This document shows positions 27,152-39,685 of a stretch of DNA of 64,000 bases, piece after piece. The stretch spans positions 62,001-126,000 of the forward strand of contig NZ_JAGGOZ010000016.1 of the NCBI RefSeq assembly GCF_018614075.1, read 5' to 3'. The number at the start of each line of letters is the position of its first letter. The first letter of the stretch is position 1. Position numbers and translations under genes: made by a program. This DNA is from Streptomyces sp. ISL-94. GTDB taxonomy: Bacteria; Actinomycetota; Actinomycetes; Streptomycetales; Streptomycetaceae. A model generated the notes under the pieces. That model did not search any database and was not told where the DNA came from. It saw only the letters and a list, made by a program, of their open reading frames with translations.

Positions 27152-28560
27152 TACGAGCGCGCGACGATCGCGAGGTTGCCCGGGGCGTCGTCCGCCTCGG
27201 GAACCGACCCGTCGGCGGCGATCAGGCAGCGCACCGAGACGGCCTGCTCGGCCAGCTTGGCCTCGCCCTCCGGGCCGAGGTCGGCCCACGGGATGCGCGC
27301 CCAGCCGCCGGCGATGGCGGCCTCGGCGGCCTCCTCGATGGTGGCCACGTCGGACGTACGGGCCTCACGGCGCTCGCGGGACTCGCGCAGCAGCTGCGCC
27401 TGGTCCTCCTCCAGCACCTTGGGCAGCAGGTCGGCGAGCGCGTCGATCTGCACGGGGGTCTTGCCGCCCGGGATGCGGCGGGCCAGCATCGCGGTGCCGG
27501 CCTCCAGGTCGCGGGGGCCGATCTCGATGCGGACCGGTACGCCCTTGAGCTCCCAGTCCACGGCGCGGCGGCCGAAGGGGGTGTCGACACGGTCGTCGAC
27601 GAACACGCGGATGCCGGCGGCCTTCAACCGGGCGCCCAGCTCGCGGACCTTGGCGACCGCCTCGTCACCCTTGATCGCCATGACGACGACCTGGACGTGC
27701 GCGAGGCGCGGCGGGACGCGCAGGCCGTTGTCGTCGCCGTGGGACATGATCAGGCCGCCGACCATGCGGGTCGAGACGCCCCACGAGGTCTGCCAGACGA
27801 GCTCCTGCTTGCCTTCCTTCGACAGGTACTGCGTGTTGAAGGCCTTGGCGAAGTTGGTGCCGAGCTCGTGGCTGGTGCCCAGCTGGAGGGCCTTGCCGTC
27901 GCCCATCATGCCCTCGAGGGTGAGGGTGTTGATGGCGCCGGCGAAGCGCTCCTTGGCGGTCTTGCGGCCGAGCACGACGTCGATGCCGAGCACGTTCGTC
28001 ATGAAGTCGCCGTAGACGTCGCGGTGGATCCGGGCAGCGTAGTCGCGGGCGTCCTCGTACGAGGTGTGGGCGGTGTGGCCCTCCTGCCAGAGGAACTCGC
28101 TCGTACGGAGGAACACGCGCGGGCGCATCTCCCAGCGGACCACGTTGGCCCACTGGTTGATCAGCAGGGGCAGGTCGCGGTAGCTCTGGACCCACTTGGA
28201 GAAGTAGTCGTTGATGATCGTCTCGGAGGTGGGCCGGACGACGACCGGCTCGTCCAGCTCCTTGCCGCCGCCGTGCGTGACGACCGCGAGCTCGGGGGCG
28301 AAGCCCTCGACGTGCTCCGCTTCCTTCGTCAGGTACGACTGGGGGATGAACAGCGGGAAGTACGCGTTCTGGGCGCCCGCGTCCTTGATCCGCGCGTCCA
28401 TCTCCTGCTGCATCCGCTCCCACAGACCGTAGCCGTACGGTCGGATGACCATGGTGCCGCGGACCGGACCGTTGTCGGCCAGCTCGGCCTTGTTGATCAG
28501 ATCCTGGTACCAGCGGGGGAAATCCTCCGCCTGCGGGGTGAGAACGGGTGCCTTTGCCAT
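27148..28560 (-). CDS. proS: Prolyl-tRNA synthetase, archaeal/eukaryotic (type 3) class
   Basis: A 470-residue class II synthetase that charges tRNA-Pro. Motif 2 region (NVVRWEMRPRVFLRTSEFLWQEGHTAH) and motif 3 are clear. It lacks the large insertion domain of bacterial ProRS, and the C-terminal zinc-like domain ends in the conserved tyrosine (ARSY), both features of the archaeal/eukaryotic form. Start ATG 28560 (MAKAPVLTPQ); the frame runs upstream without support. Streptomyces usually also carry a bacterial-type proS elsewhere, so this could be a second copy. The stop codon coincides with the end of an inverted-repeat element. Confidence 0.93.
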   Translation of the reverse strand: MAKAPVLTPQAEDFPRWYQDLINKAELADNGPVRGTMVIRPYGYGLWERMQQEMDARIKDAGAQNAYFPLFIPQSYLTKEAEHVEGFAPELAVVTHGGGKELDEPVVVRPTSETIINDYFSKWVQSYRDLPLLINQWANVVRWEMRPRVFLRTSEFLWQEGHTAHTSYEDARDYAARIHRDVYGDFMTNVLGIDVVLGRKTAKERFAGAINTLTLEGMMGDGKALQLGTSHELGTNFAKAFNTQYLSKEGKQELVWQTSWGVSTRMVGGLIMSHGDDNGLRVPPRLAHVQVVVMAIKGDEAVAKVRELGARLKAAGIRVFVDDRVDTPFGRRAVDWELKGVPVRIEIGPRDLEAGTAMLARRIPGGKTPVQIDALADLLPKVLEEDQAQLLRESRERREARTSDVATIEEAAEAAIAGGWARIPWADLGPEGEAKLAEQAVSVRCLIAADGSVPEADDAPGNLAIVARSY

Positions 28561-28691
28561 GGCGCGAATGGTACGGCGCCGTGCGCGCCGAGCGTGAATC
28601 GGGTGGCTCGCTCCTCTGGACGCGGGCGCGAATGGGGAGTTCCCTGGCAACGGGGGCAAGGGGGCGACACGGAATCAGGAGCGCTCTTTCG

Positions 28692-29378
28692 ATGACACCG
28701 ATGCCGACGGCCACGCTCGTCGCCCGGGACTGGGCCGAGATCCAGGAACGGATGCTGGTACCGCTGTACGAGGCGGTGTACGACCGGCTGGAGGTCGGGC
28801 CGGGTGACCGGCTGCTCGGCCTCGACTGCGGGGCCGGGCTGGCCCTGCTGCTCGCGGCCGGGCGGGGTGCCGTGGCCACGGGTGTGGAGGCGGATCCGGC
28901 GCGGCGCGCGCTGGCCCGGGAGCGCCTCCTGGAGGTGCTGGCGGCGCCGCCCGCAGCGCCGCTGGGGAACCGCCCGTACGACGCCTTGCTGGCCTTCTCA
29001 CCGGCCCCGGCGGCCTTGGCCGCGGCGCTGCCCGCGGTCCGGCGGGGCGGGGCCGTGGTGCTGGCCGACTGGGGTCCGGCGGAGCGCTGCACGGTGCCCT
29101 CGGTGCTGGGCGGCGGGCCCGCGCCCCGGGACCTGGACGCGCTGGTGGAGCGGGCGGGGCTGCGGCCGGACGGCTCGGGGCGGGTGTTCTGCCCGTTCGG
29201 GTACGCGGATGCGGACAGCGCCGTACGCGGGCTGCTGTCGACCCGCCTCTACGACGGCGTCGCGGACCCCGCGCTCGCGGAGAAGGAGCTGGCCGAGGCC
29301 CTTCACCCGTACGAGCGGCCCGACGGGGCCGTATGGCTGCCGAACATCTTCCGGTATGTGATCGCCCGGGTGGCCTGA
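28692..29378 (+). CDS. SAM-dependent methyltransferase-like protein
   Basis: A 228-residue class I methyltransferase-fold protein. Motif I is GLDCGAGLALLLA (about residues 41-53), followed by an acidic residue at the end of strand 2 (GVEADPARRALAR) typical of SAM binding. The remainder is Ala/Gly-rich. Start ATG 28692 with AGGAGCG about 12 bases upstream; an upstream ATG at 28548 lacks support. It is flanked by proS (divergent) and the ftsH-like gene (convergent, 10 bases). Substrate unknown. Confidence 0.75.
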   Translation: MTPMPTATLVARDWAEIQERMLVPLYEAVYDRLEVGPGDRLLGLDCGAGLALLLAAGRGAVATGVEADPARRALARERLLEVLAAPPAAPLGNRPYDALLAFSPAPAALAAALPAVRRGGAVVLADWGPAERCTVPSVLGGGPAPRDLDALVERAGLRPDGSGRVFCPFGYADADSAVRGLLSTRLYDGVADPALAEKELAEALHPYERPDGAVWLPNIFRYVIARVA

Positions 29379-29388
29379 CCGGTCCCGG

Positions 29389-31329
<1,941 letters not shown>

Positions 31330-31399
31330 GGGGCGCCTCCTATTGCCGTCCTCCCGGCCGACGATAAGCGACAAATCCACCCATTGCCCCGCAGAATAT

Positions 31400-31437
31400 G
31401 GAGGGCCCCGGCCGTGAACACACGACCGGGGCCCTCC
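31400..31437. terminator. Strong hairpin after ffh
   Basis: GGAGGGCCCCGG (31400-31411) and CCGGGGCCCTCC (31426-31437) form a perfect 12-bp stem with an inner CGTG/CACG pair and AACA loop. It lies 20 bases after the ffh stop codon and before the ftsH-like gene on the same strand, so it terminates ffh. Confidence 0.75.
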
Positions 31438-31456
31438 GCTGCCTGCCTGCGCGGTA

Positions 31457-33031
31457 CTACTTCATGAACTTCTTGAACTCGTCCGGAAGGTCGAATTCCT
31501 GGCCCGGCTGGCCGCCGCCGGCCGGAAGGCCGAACGGGTTGGCGCCGGCCGCGGGCTCGATCGCCTGCGGGCCCTGCTCGCGGCGGGCCGCGGCTGCGGC
31601 CTCCTCTTCCCTGCGCTTCATCGGGTTGCCGCTCTTGCGCTTGCCCTTGGCCTGCTTGACCTGCTTCTTCTGCCGGCCGGGGCCGCCGCCCATCCCGGGG
31701 ATGCCGGGCATGCCCGGCATCCCGCCGCCCTGGGCCATGCGGGACATCATCTTGCGGGCTTCGAAGAACCGCTCGACGAGCGACTTGACGGCGCTGACCT
31801 CGTTGCCGGAGCCCTTGGCGACACGGGCACGGCGCGAGCCGTTGATGATCGTCGGATCCTGGCGCTCGGCCGGGGTCATCGACTTGATGATCGCGGCCAT
31901 GCGGTCCACGTCGCGCTCGTCGATGTTGTTGATCTGGTCCTTGATCTGCCCCATGCCGGGGAGCATGCCGAGGAGCTTGGAGATGGAGCCCATCTTGCGG
32001 ACCTGCTCCATCTGGGCCAGGAAGTCGTCGAGCGTGAACTCCTTGGGGCCCTTGGCGAGCTTGGCCGCCATCTTCTCGGCCTCGGCCTGCGAGAAGGTCT
32101 TCTCGGCCTGCTCGATGAGGGTGAGCATGTCCCCCATGTCGAGGATCCGGCCCGCCATGCGGTCCGGGTGGAAGGCGTCGAACTCGTCGAGCTTCTCGCC
32201 GTTCGAGGCGAACATGACCTGCTTGCCGGTGACGTGCGCGATGGAGAGCGCGGCACCACCGCGGGCGTCGCCGTCGAGCTTCGACAGCACGACGCCGTCG
32301 AAGCCGACGCCGTCGCGGAAGGCCTCCGCGGTGTTGACCGCGTCCTGACCGATCATGGCGTCGACGACGAAGAGGATCTCGTCGGGGCTGACGGCGTCGC
32401 GGATGTCCGCGGCCTGCTGCATCAGCTCGGCGTCGATGCCGAGACGGCCGGCGGTGTCGACGATGACGATGTCGTACTGCTTGGTGCGCGCGTACTCGAC
32501 GGAGTCCTTGGCCACCTGGACCGGGTCGCCGACGCCGTTGCCCGGCTGGGGGCCGTAGAACGCCACGCCCGCGCGGTCGGCGACGACGGAGAGCTGGTTG
32601 ACGGCGTTGGGGCGCTGGAGGTCGCACGCGACGAGGAGCGGGGTGTGGCCCTGCCCCTTGAGCCAGAGGCCGAGCTTGCCCGCGAGAGTGGTCTTGCCGG
32701 CACCCTGGAGGCCGGCCAGCATGATCACGGTGGGGGCGGTCTTGGCGAAGCGCAGCCGCCGGGTCTCGCCGCCGAGGATCGTGACGAGCTCGTCGTTGAC
32801 GATCTTGAGGACCTGCTGGCCGGGGTTCAGCGCCTTGCTGACCTCCTCGCCGCGGGCCCTCTCCTTGACGTTCGCGATGAAGGAGCGGACGACCGGGAGC
32901 GCGACGTCGGCCTCAAGGAGCGCGATACGGATTTCCCGGGCCGCCGAGTCGATGTCAGCCTCGGACAGCCGGCCTTTGCCGCGCAGGCCCTTGAAGGTAT
33001 TCGCCAAGCGGTCGGAGAGCGTATCGAACAC
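31457..33031 (-). CDS. ffh: Signal recognition particle protein Ffh (SRP54 GTPase)
   Basis: A 524-residue SRP GTPase that recognises signal sequences as they leave the ribosome. The N domain starts DTLSDRLANTFKGLRGKGRLSE; the G domain has GLQGAGKTT, DTAGRLGID and the SKLDGDARGG motif; the C-terminal M domain is methionine-rich (MMSRMAQGGGMPGMPG) for signal-peptide and 4.5S RNA binding. Start is GTG 33031; no ATG fits. Its receptor ftsY lies 7.4 kb away in this window. Confidence 0.95.
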   Translation of the reverse strand: MFDTLSDRLANTFKGLRGKGRLSEADIDSAAREIRIALLEADVALPVVRSFIANVKERARGEEVSKALNPGQQVLKIVNDELVTILGGETRRLRFAKTAPTVIMLAGLQGAGKTTLAGKLGLWLKGQGHTPLLVACDLQRPNAVNQLSVVADRAGVAFYGPQPGNGVGDPVQVAKDSVEYARTKQYDIVIVDTAGRLGIDAELMQQAADIRDAVSPDEILFVVDAMIGQDAVNTAEAFRDGVGFDGVVLSKLDGDARGGAALSIAHVTGKQVMFASNGEKLDEFDAFHPDRMAGRILDMGDMLTLIEQAEKTFSQAEAEKMAAKLAKGPKEFTLDDFLAQMEQVRKMGSISKLLGMLPGMGQIKDQINNIDERDVDRMAAIIKSMTPAERQDPTIINGSRRARVAKGSGNEVSAVKSLVERFFEARKMMSRMAQGGGMPGMPGIPGMGGGPGRQKKQVKQAKGKRKSGNPMKRREEEAAAAARREQGPQAIEPAAGANPFGLPAGGGQPGQEFDLPDEFKKFMK

Positions 33032-33177
33032 GGTGGTCGCGATTCCTCGGGTCGGGGGCGTGGTGGTCGTTCCCCAGGGTATCCGGCCGCGCCGCCGTCC
33101 CGCCCCTGCGGGCAGCTTTTCCCTCCCAGCCCGCCCTGCGTCCGAGGGCACGGGCGCGAAGCGCACGTACGGCGTCT

Positions 33178-33215
33178 GGGCGGAGCCCGCTTTCGGGAAG
33201 GGGCGGGGTGGGGGA
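33178..33215. repeat. GC-rich dispersed repeat, intergenic copy
   Basis: This stretch (GGGCGGAGCCCG, a short variable piece, then TCGGGAAGGGGCGGGGTGGG) matches 47254-47292 inside smc with only a few differences. It lies between glnD and ffh. The full 33032-33240 gap holds no gene and no clear promoter that I can support. Confidence 0.65.
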
Positions 33216-33240
33216 CGGCCCCGCGCGGCGGCCGCCCCCG

Positions 33241-35667
33241 CTACGCCAAGGCCTCCTGCACGGATCCGGCCAGAGCCGCCGCCCGCACGGGCTCCAGCGG
33301 CTTGCCCTCCAGGGTGGTCACGTACAGCGTGTCCACCGCGTTGGCACCCAGCGTCGACACGTGCGCGCTGCGCACCCGTACGCTCCCCGCCTCCAGCGCC
33401 CGCCCGATCCGGTGCAGCAACCCCACCGCGTCGGGCGCCCGCACCTCCAGGACCGTGGCCAGCGAGGAGACGTCCGGGACCACCGCGACCCGCGGCGGCG
33501 GCGGGACGACCCCCCGCCGGCGCGGGTAGGCCGCCTCGCGGTCCGCCAGCTTCGCCGGAACGTCCAGCGAGCCGTCCAGCGCCCGGATCAGGTCGGTCCG
33601 CAGCCGCGCCGCCTGCGGCAGCGAGCCGTACTCGGCCGCCACCCGCCACCGCAGCACGAGGACCTCGCCCAGCCGGTCCGGCAGTTCCATGGAGCGCAGG
33701 TCGGCGGCCCGGACCGTGAGGCGGTGCAGGGCCAGCACCCCCGCCACCGCCGGGAGGACGCCCGGCTGGTCGGGGACGGCCACGACGAGTTCCACGCCGA
33801 CGGCGTCCTCCTCCTGCCGGGTGTGCAGCGCGAGCACCGGCTCCCCGGTGCGCAGGGCCTCCACGGCCAGGCGTTCCTGTTCCGTCGTCGGGATCTCCGC
33901 CTCCCCCGCCGCCGGGGCCGTGCCGCGCAGGACGGCGGCGACCCGCCCGACGAGGTCCGCGACGAGCGATCCCCGCCAGGTGCTCCACGCCGCCGGCCCG
34001 GTGGCCAGGGCGTCCGCCTCGGTCAGGGCGTGCAGGATCTCCAGCGTGCCCACCGACCCCACGGCCTCGGCGACCGAGCGGACCGTCGCCGGGTCCTCCA
34101 GGTCGCGCCGGGTCGCGGTGTCGATCAGCAGCAGGTGGTGCCGTACGAGGGTGCCCAGTACGGCGACGTCCTGCGCGTCGAAGCCGAGCCGGACCGCGAC
34201 GTCCCGCGCGATCGTCTCGCCGGCCACCGAGTGGTCCCCCGGCCAGCCCTTGCCGATGTCGTGCAGGAGGGCGGCCATCAGCAGCAGGTCGGGGCGGCCG
34301 ACCCGGCGGGTCAGGGCCGAGGCGCGGACGGCCGTCTCGATCAGGTGGCGGTCCACCGTCCAGGTGTGGACGGGATTGCGCTGCGGGCGGCAGCGCACCC
34401 GTTCCCAGTCGGGCAGCAGCCGGGTGATCAGGCCCTCGGCCTCCAGGGCCTCCCACACGGGCACGGTGGGCTCCCCCGCCCCCAGCAGCGTCAGCAGCTG
34501 TTCCCGGGCCTCCGCCGGCCACGGCACCGGGAGCGGTTTGGCCTGTACGGCGAGCCGGCGCAGGGCGTGCAGCGATACGGGAAGACCCGCCTGCGCGGCC
34601 GCCGCGGCGAGCCGGAGCGCGAGCACCGGATCGCGGTCGGGGCGCGCCGCCAGGGCCAGTACGGCCTCGCCGTCGGACTCCACGACCCCTTCGGCCAGCG
34701 GCGCCCGCTCGGCCGCCGGGGCGCCCCGGGTGCCCAGCAGCCCGCGCAGCCGCGGCCGGGCGGCGCGCGCCCGCAGCACGCGTCCGACCTCCCGCCAGGT
34801 CACGTCGGCGGCGTACGCGACGACCCGCGCGGCCTCGTACACCTCGCGCAGCAGCGCGTCCGCGTCGAGCAGCCCGAGCTGCGCGGCGACCTGGTCCTGC
34901 TCCTGGAGGGAGAGCCGGTCGGTGGCCCGGCCGGTCACCAGGTGCAGGGCGTCCCGCGCGTCCAGGAGCCGGCGCCGGGCGTCGGCGAGGCCCTCGCGCG
35001 GGGCGTCGGCCAGCCAGGACGCCGCCACCGCCCGCAGCGCGGTGGCGTCCCGGAGCCCGCCGCGGGCCTCCTTGAGATCGGGTTCGAGCAGGAAGCGGAG
35101 CTCCCCGGCCCGCTCGGCCCGCTCCCGGCACAGGTGGTGCAGCTGCGGGAGCCGTTTGGCGGCCTGGTTGCGCCAGTCCGCGAGCACGGAGGTCCGCAGG
35201 CCGGCCAGGAGTCCGACGTCCCCCGCGACCGGCCGGGCGTCCAGCAGCCCGAGGTGCACCTTGAGGTCCTCGGAGGCGGTCTTGCGGGCCTCGCCCGGGG
35301 TCCGTACCGAGTGGTCGAGGGCCAGGCCCAGGTCCCACACCGGGTACCAGAGGCGGTCGGCCAGCGCGCTCAGGGCTCGCGGCTCGGCCTTGCCGTCGTG
35401 CAGCAGCACCAGGTCGAGGTCGCTGCGCGGGGAGAGCTCGGCCCGCCCGTAGCCGCCGACGGCCACGAGCGCGGCGCCGCGTACGCCGGTCTCCCGGACC
35501 GCGGTCGTGAACAGCGAGTTCAGCCATGCGTCGGTCAGCCCGGCCAGGGCGGAACGCCGCGACGGCCCGGACCGCGACTCCTCCTGGAGGAGTCGCAGCC
35601 GGGCCGCGGCGTATCCGCTGGGTCCCGAGTCGGCCGTGTGGTCCGTGGTCTCTTCGACGCTCGTCAC
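33241..35667 (-). CDS. glnD: PII nucleotidyltransferase (GlnD family)
   Basis: An 808-residue sensor enzyme that modifies GlnK according to glutamine level; in S. coelicolor it adenylylates GlnK rather than uridylylating it. The nucleotidyltransferase motif GGYGRAELSPRSDLDL lies near residues 68-83, an HD phosphohydrolase domain follows (LLMAALLHDIGKGWPGDHS), and two ACT domains occupy the C-terminus (VVAVPDQPGVL and VLEVRAPDAVGLLHRI). It is last in the amtB-glnK-glnD array; a MITE-like element lies between it and glnK, which might weaken co-transcription. Confidence 0.93.
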   Translation of the reverse strand: MTSVEETTDHTADSGPSGYAAARLRLLQEESRSGPSRRSALAGLTDAWLNSLFTTAVRETGVRGAALVAVGGYGRAELSPRSDLDLVLLHDGKAEPRALSALADRLWYPVWDLGLALDHSVRTPGEARKTASEDLKVHLGLLDARPVAGDVGLLAGLRTSVLADWRNQAAKRLPQLHHLCRERAERAGELRFLLEPDLKEARGGLRDATALRAVAASWLADAPREGLADARRRLLDARDALHLVTGRATDRLSLQEQDQVAAQLGLLDADALLREVYEAARVVAYAADVTWREVGRVLRARAARPRLRGLLGTRGAPAAERAPLAEGVVESDGEAVLALAARPDRDPVLALRLAAAAAQAGLPVSLHALRRLAVQAKPLPVPWPAEAREQLLTLLGAGEPTVPVWEALEAEGLITRLLPDWERVRCRPQRNPVHTWTVDRHLIETAVRASALTRRVGRPDLLLMAALLHDIGKGWPGDHSVAGETIARDVAVRLGFDAQDVAVLGTLVRHHLLLIDTATRRDLEDPATVRSVAEAVGSVGTLEILHALTEADALATGPAAWSTWRGSLVADLVGRVAAVLRGTAPAAGEAEIPTTEQERLAVEALRTGEPVLALHTRQEEDAVGVELVVAVPDQPGVLPAVAGVLALHRLTVRAADLRSMELPDRLGEVLVLRWRVAAEYGSLPQAARLRTDLIRALDGSLDVPAKLADREAAYPRRRGVVPPPPRVAVVPDVSSLATVLEVRAPDAVGLLHRIGRALEAGSVRVRSAHVSTLGANAVDTLYVTTLEGKPLEPVRAAALAGSVQEALA

Positions 35668-35685
35668 CCAGGAGCTCCCGTCAGT

Positions 35686-35788
35686 TAGGACCTGTCCGGT
35701 CGATCATGCCGGGCTCGCGTGCCCTGGTGCGCACGCTCGCCGTGTTGTGGCCCCGCTCGCTTGTCCGGCCCGACCGACCGGACAGGTC

Positions 35789-35791
<3 letters not shown>
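35686..35791. mobile_element. 106-bp MITE-like element with 17-bp perfect terminal inverted repeats
   Basis: TAGGACCTGTCCGGTCG at 35686-35702 is exactly inverted at 35775-35791. The ends are TA, consistent with a TA target duplication. The outermost CTA on the right is the glnK stop codon (TAG on the minus strand, 35789-35791). The interior is too short to code for a transposase. It fills the gap between glnK and glnD. Confidence 0.75.
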
Positions 35792-37470
<1,679 letters not shown>

Positions 37471-37597
37471 CGGCGTCTCCTCGTCGTCGGTACGTTCGCG
37501 TGCGGGCGATCGTGAAAACCTGAGCGGCGGTATAAGGAACTGGCCGGTTATTGGCCTTGAGATTCGCGCAGGCCGGTTTCCGGCGGCGCCGCTCGGT

Positions 37598-37613
37598 GTT
37601 TCGCGCCCGTGAC
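37598..37613 (-). promoter_or_regulatory. GlnR binding box upstream of amtB
   Basis: Read on the minus strand, GTCAC-GGGCGC-GAAAC fits the Streptomyces GlnR consensus gTnAc-n6-GaAAc exactly. A further GTAAC half-site lies 20 bases upstream. It sits 128 bases before the amtB start, a normal distance for an activator. A TTATAC -10-like hexamer lies downstream, about 70 bases before the start codon. The rest of the 37471-37763 gap has no gene. Confidence 0.7.
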
Positions 37614-37661
37614 GAAGAGGTCGTGCGTGTTACGCCTCCATGAACGAGGGTTCGTGAAAAA

Positions 37662-37735
37662 CCGGCCGCGGCAGTACCCGGACGTCCTGGCTGGGGGAGC
37701 CTGATCGGGCTTCACGGGGTGACTGCCGCGGCCGG
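37662..37735. terminator. 14-bp inverted repeat after nsdA
   Basis: CCGGCCGCGGCAGT (37662-37675) is perfectly repeated in inverse at 37722-37735, with a 46-base loop. It begins 29 bases after the nsdA stop codon on the minus strand and so probably ends the nsdA transcript before amtB. Confidence 0.55.
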
Positions 37736-37763
37736 GGCCTTGGGGGGACGGCCGCGTGGGCCG

Positions 37764-39254
37764 TCAGACGGCCTCCGCGGCTTCGGGGAGGCGGGAGGCG
37801 AGGTGGTCGGTGAGCCGGACCACCTCGGCGACGTCGCCGTACTCACGGGCGGCGGTGTCGACCGTCTTGCGGAGCCGGGTGTTCACCCGTTCGGACCGAA
37901 CCTTTCCCGCCACGTCGAGGGCCCGGTCGACGAGGACGGCGGCCTGCTCGGGCTCGCGCTGGAGCAGGTGGACGGTGGCCATGCCGATGAGGTTGAGGGC
38001 GTAGGAGCGCTGGTGCTCCTGGTCCTTCTCGAAGAGCTCGACGGCCCGCTCCATGACGGGTTCGGCGAGGGAGGCGTAGGTGGGGCTGCGCCCGGCGACG
38101 TAGGCCAGATCGCGGTACGAGTGGGAGTTCTCCCCGTTCAGCTCGGCCTCGGAGAAGAAGCGGATCCAGTCGGGTTCGGGCTCGCCGCCGAAGCCGACGT
38201 CGCCGAAGGTGTCCTCGGCCATCCGCACGGCCCGCTTGCAGCGGCTGGGCTGGCCCATGTTGGCGTACGCGCGGGCCTCCATCGCATACAGCATGGCCTG
38301 GGTGCGCGGGCCGGCGCAGTCGCGGCTGCCGTACTGGGCGAGGTGGATCAGTTCGAGGGCATCCTCGGGGCGGCCCAGGTGGATCATCTGGCGGCTCATG
38401 CTGGAGAGGATGTACGAGCCCAGCGGCTTGTCCCCGCCCTCCTTCGCGGCGTGCAGCGCGAGCACGAAGTATTTCTGCGCGGTGGGGTGCAGGCCGATGT
38501 CGTAGCTCATCCAGCCGGCGAGCTCGGCGAGTTCGGCGGCCACCTTGAAGAGCCGCTTCATGACCGGCGCCGGGTGGTTCTCCTGGAGCAGGTCGGTGAC
38601 CTCGTGGAGCTGCCCCACGACGGCCTTGCGGCGCAGCCCGCCCCCGCACTGGGCGTCCCACTGGCGGAACATGACGGTGGTGGCGTCGAGGAGGTCGAGC
38701 TCGGGCGTGGAGAGCCGGGGCGGGCGGTGGCCGCCGAGGGCCCCCGCCAGCCCCGTCTGGCGCGGTCCCGGGTCGGCGGCCGGGACCGGGACGAGCCAGC
38801 GCTGCATGGGCTCGATGAGGGCGGGGCCGGCGGAGAGGGCGAGCGAGGTCCCGAGGAAGCCGCGGCGGGCCAGCATCAGGTCGCTGCGGGAGAACTCGCC
38901 GAGCAGTTCGACGGTCTGCGGGCCGGCCCAGGGCAGGTCGACGCCGGATACCGAGGGGGTCTGGTGGGCGGTGCGCAGGCCGAGCTGCTCGATGGCGACG
39001 ACCGAGCCGAAGCGCTCCGAGAAGAGTTCGGAGAGGATCCGCGGGACGGGCTCGCGGGGCTGTTCGCCGTCGAGCCAGCGGCGCACCCGGGAGGTGTCCG
39101 TGCTGATGTGGTGGGCGCCCGTCTGACGGGCCCGGCGGTTGACCTGGCGGGCCAGCTCGCCCTTGGACCAACCGCTGCGGACGAACCACGAGGTCAGCTG
39201 TTCATTGCGCGCAGCAGAGTCGTCCATCGTTCCGCTTGCGCCGTTGCCGCTCAC
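37764..39254 (-). CDS. nsdA: NsdA-like regulator (negative regulator of sporulation and antibiotic production)
   Basis: A 496-residue protein. A degenerate helix-turn-helix N-terminus (SWFVRSGWSKGELARQVNRRA, then DTSRVRRWLDGEQPREPVP) is followed by a long TPR-like helical repeat region. This is the NsdA family, first defined in S. coelicolor, where loss raises sporulation and actinorhodin and CDA production. It occupies the same place next to amtB as in S. coelicolor. Start is GTG 39254. How NsdA works is not fully known. Confidence 0.9.
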   Translation of the reverse strand: MSGNGASGTMDDSAARNEQLTSWFVRSGWSKGELARQVNRRARQTGAHHISTDTSRVRRWLDGEQPREPVPRILSELFSERFGSVVAIEQLGLRTAHQTPSVSGVDLPWAGPQTVELLGEFSRSDLMLARRGFLGTSLALSAGPALIEPMQRWLVPVPAADPGPRQTGLAGALGGHRPPRLSTPELDLLDATTVMFRQWDAQCGGGLRRKAVVGQLHEVTDLLQENHPAPVMKRLFKVAAELAELAGWMSYDIGLHPTAQKYFVLALHAAKEGGDKPLGSYILSSMSRQMIHLGRPEDALELIHLAQYGSRDCAGPRTQAMLYAMEARAYANMGQPSRCKRAVRMAEDTFGDVGFGGEPEPDWIRFFSEAELNGENSHSYRDLAYVAGRSPTYASLAEPVMERAVELFEKDQEHQRSYALNLIGMATVHLLQREPEQAAVLVDRALDVAGKVRSERVNTRLRKTVDTAAREYGDVAEVVRLTDHLASRLPEAAEAV

Positions 39255-39685
39255 TGGAACGCCCCCATCCGCTCAGCCTCTTCCACACGAAACCCTGGCG
39301 CGGGCGGCGAGCGCCGCAACGGACCTTCACAGGTCCTCCACACATTGCCTCCGGCATACCCACGGGCGGGCCTGCCTTCGGGGTTCGTGCACCGAAAGTA
39401 ATCCTACGATCACCCCTCCGGCGAGCCCGATTCCGGAAACGCCACCATTCGCCACCCCTTCGAATGAACAAGCCACCCGCCAGGCGCGATTCACTTGACA
39501 CCGAGGTGAAACGGCTTTGGTTGGACTGGAGTGCGCTCGGGGCGCGCGCGGCGAGGAGTGCGCCGGGCCGCATCGGACGACACCCCCGCGGCGGACCGCC
39601 CGCAGCCGGGGGAACCTCCCGGCGGTGGCCGGGGGAGTCCGGCCGACGTCGTAACCACCGGCGCGTCCGACCCGTTGGAGGGGGC
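39255..39685. other. 431-base gap between nsdA and the prim-pol gene
   Basis: This divergent region must hold promoters for nsdA and the plus-strand prim-pol gene. It contains a TTGACA hexamer at 39494-39499 (plus) but no convincing -10 at the right distance, and a TAGGAT hexamer on the minus strand near 39410. No small gene, hairpin terminator or repeat that I can support was found. Confidence 0.4.

Noticed and set aside
26999..27289. Small protein encoded in the element near proS
   Set aside because: Most of this frame is the out-of-frame reading of proS, and the part inside the element has no ribosome binding site; it looks like a remnant at best.
28561..28691. T-box leader upstream of proS
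   Set aside because: Only 131 bases separate proS from the divergent methyltransferase gene, with no T-box consensus or specifier-loop structure.
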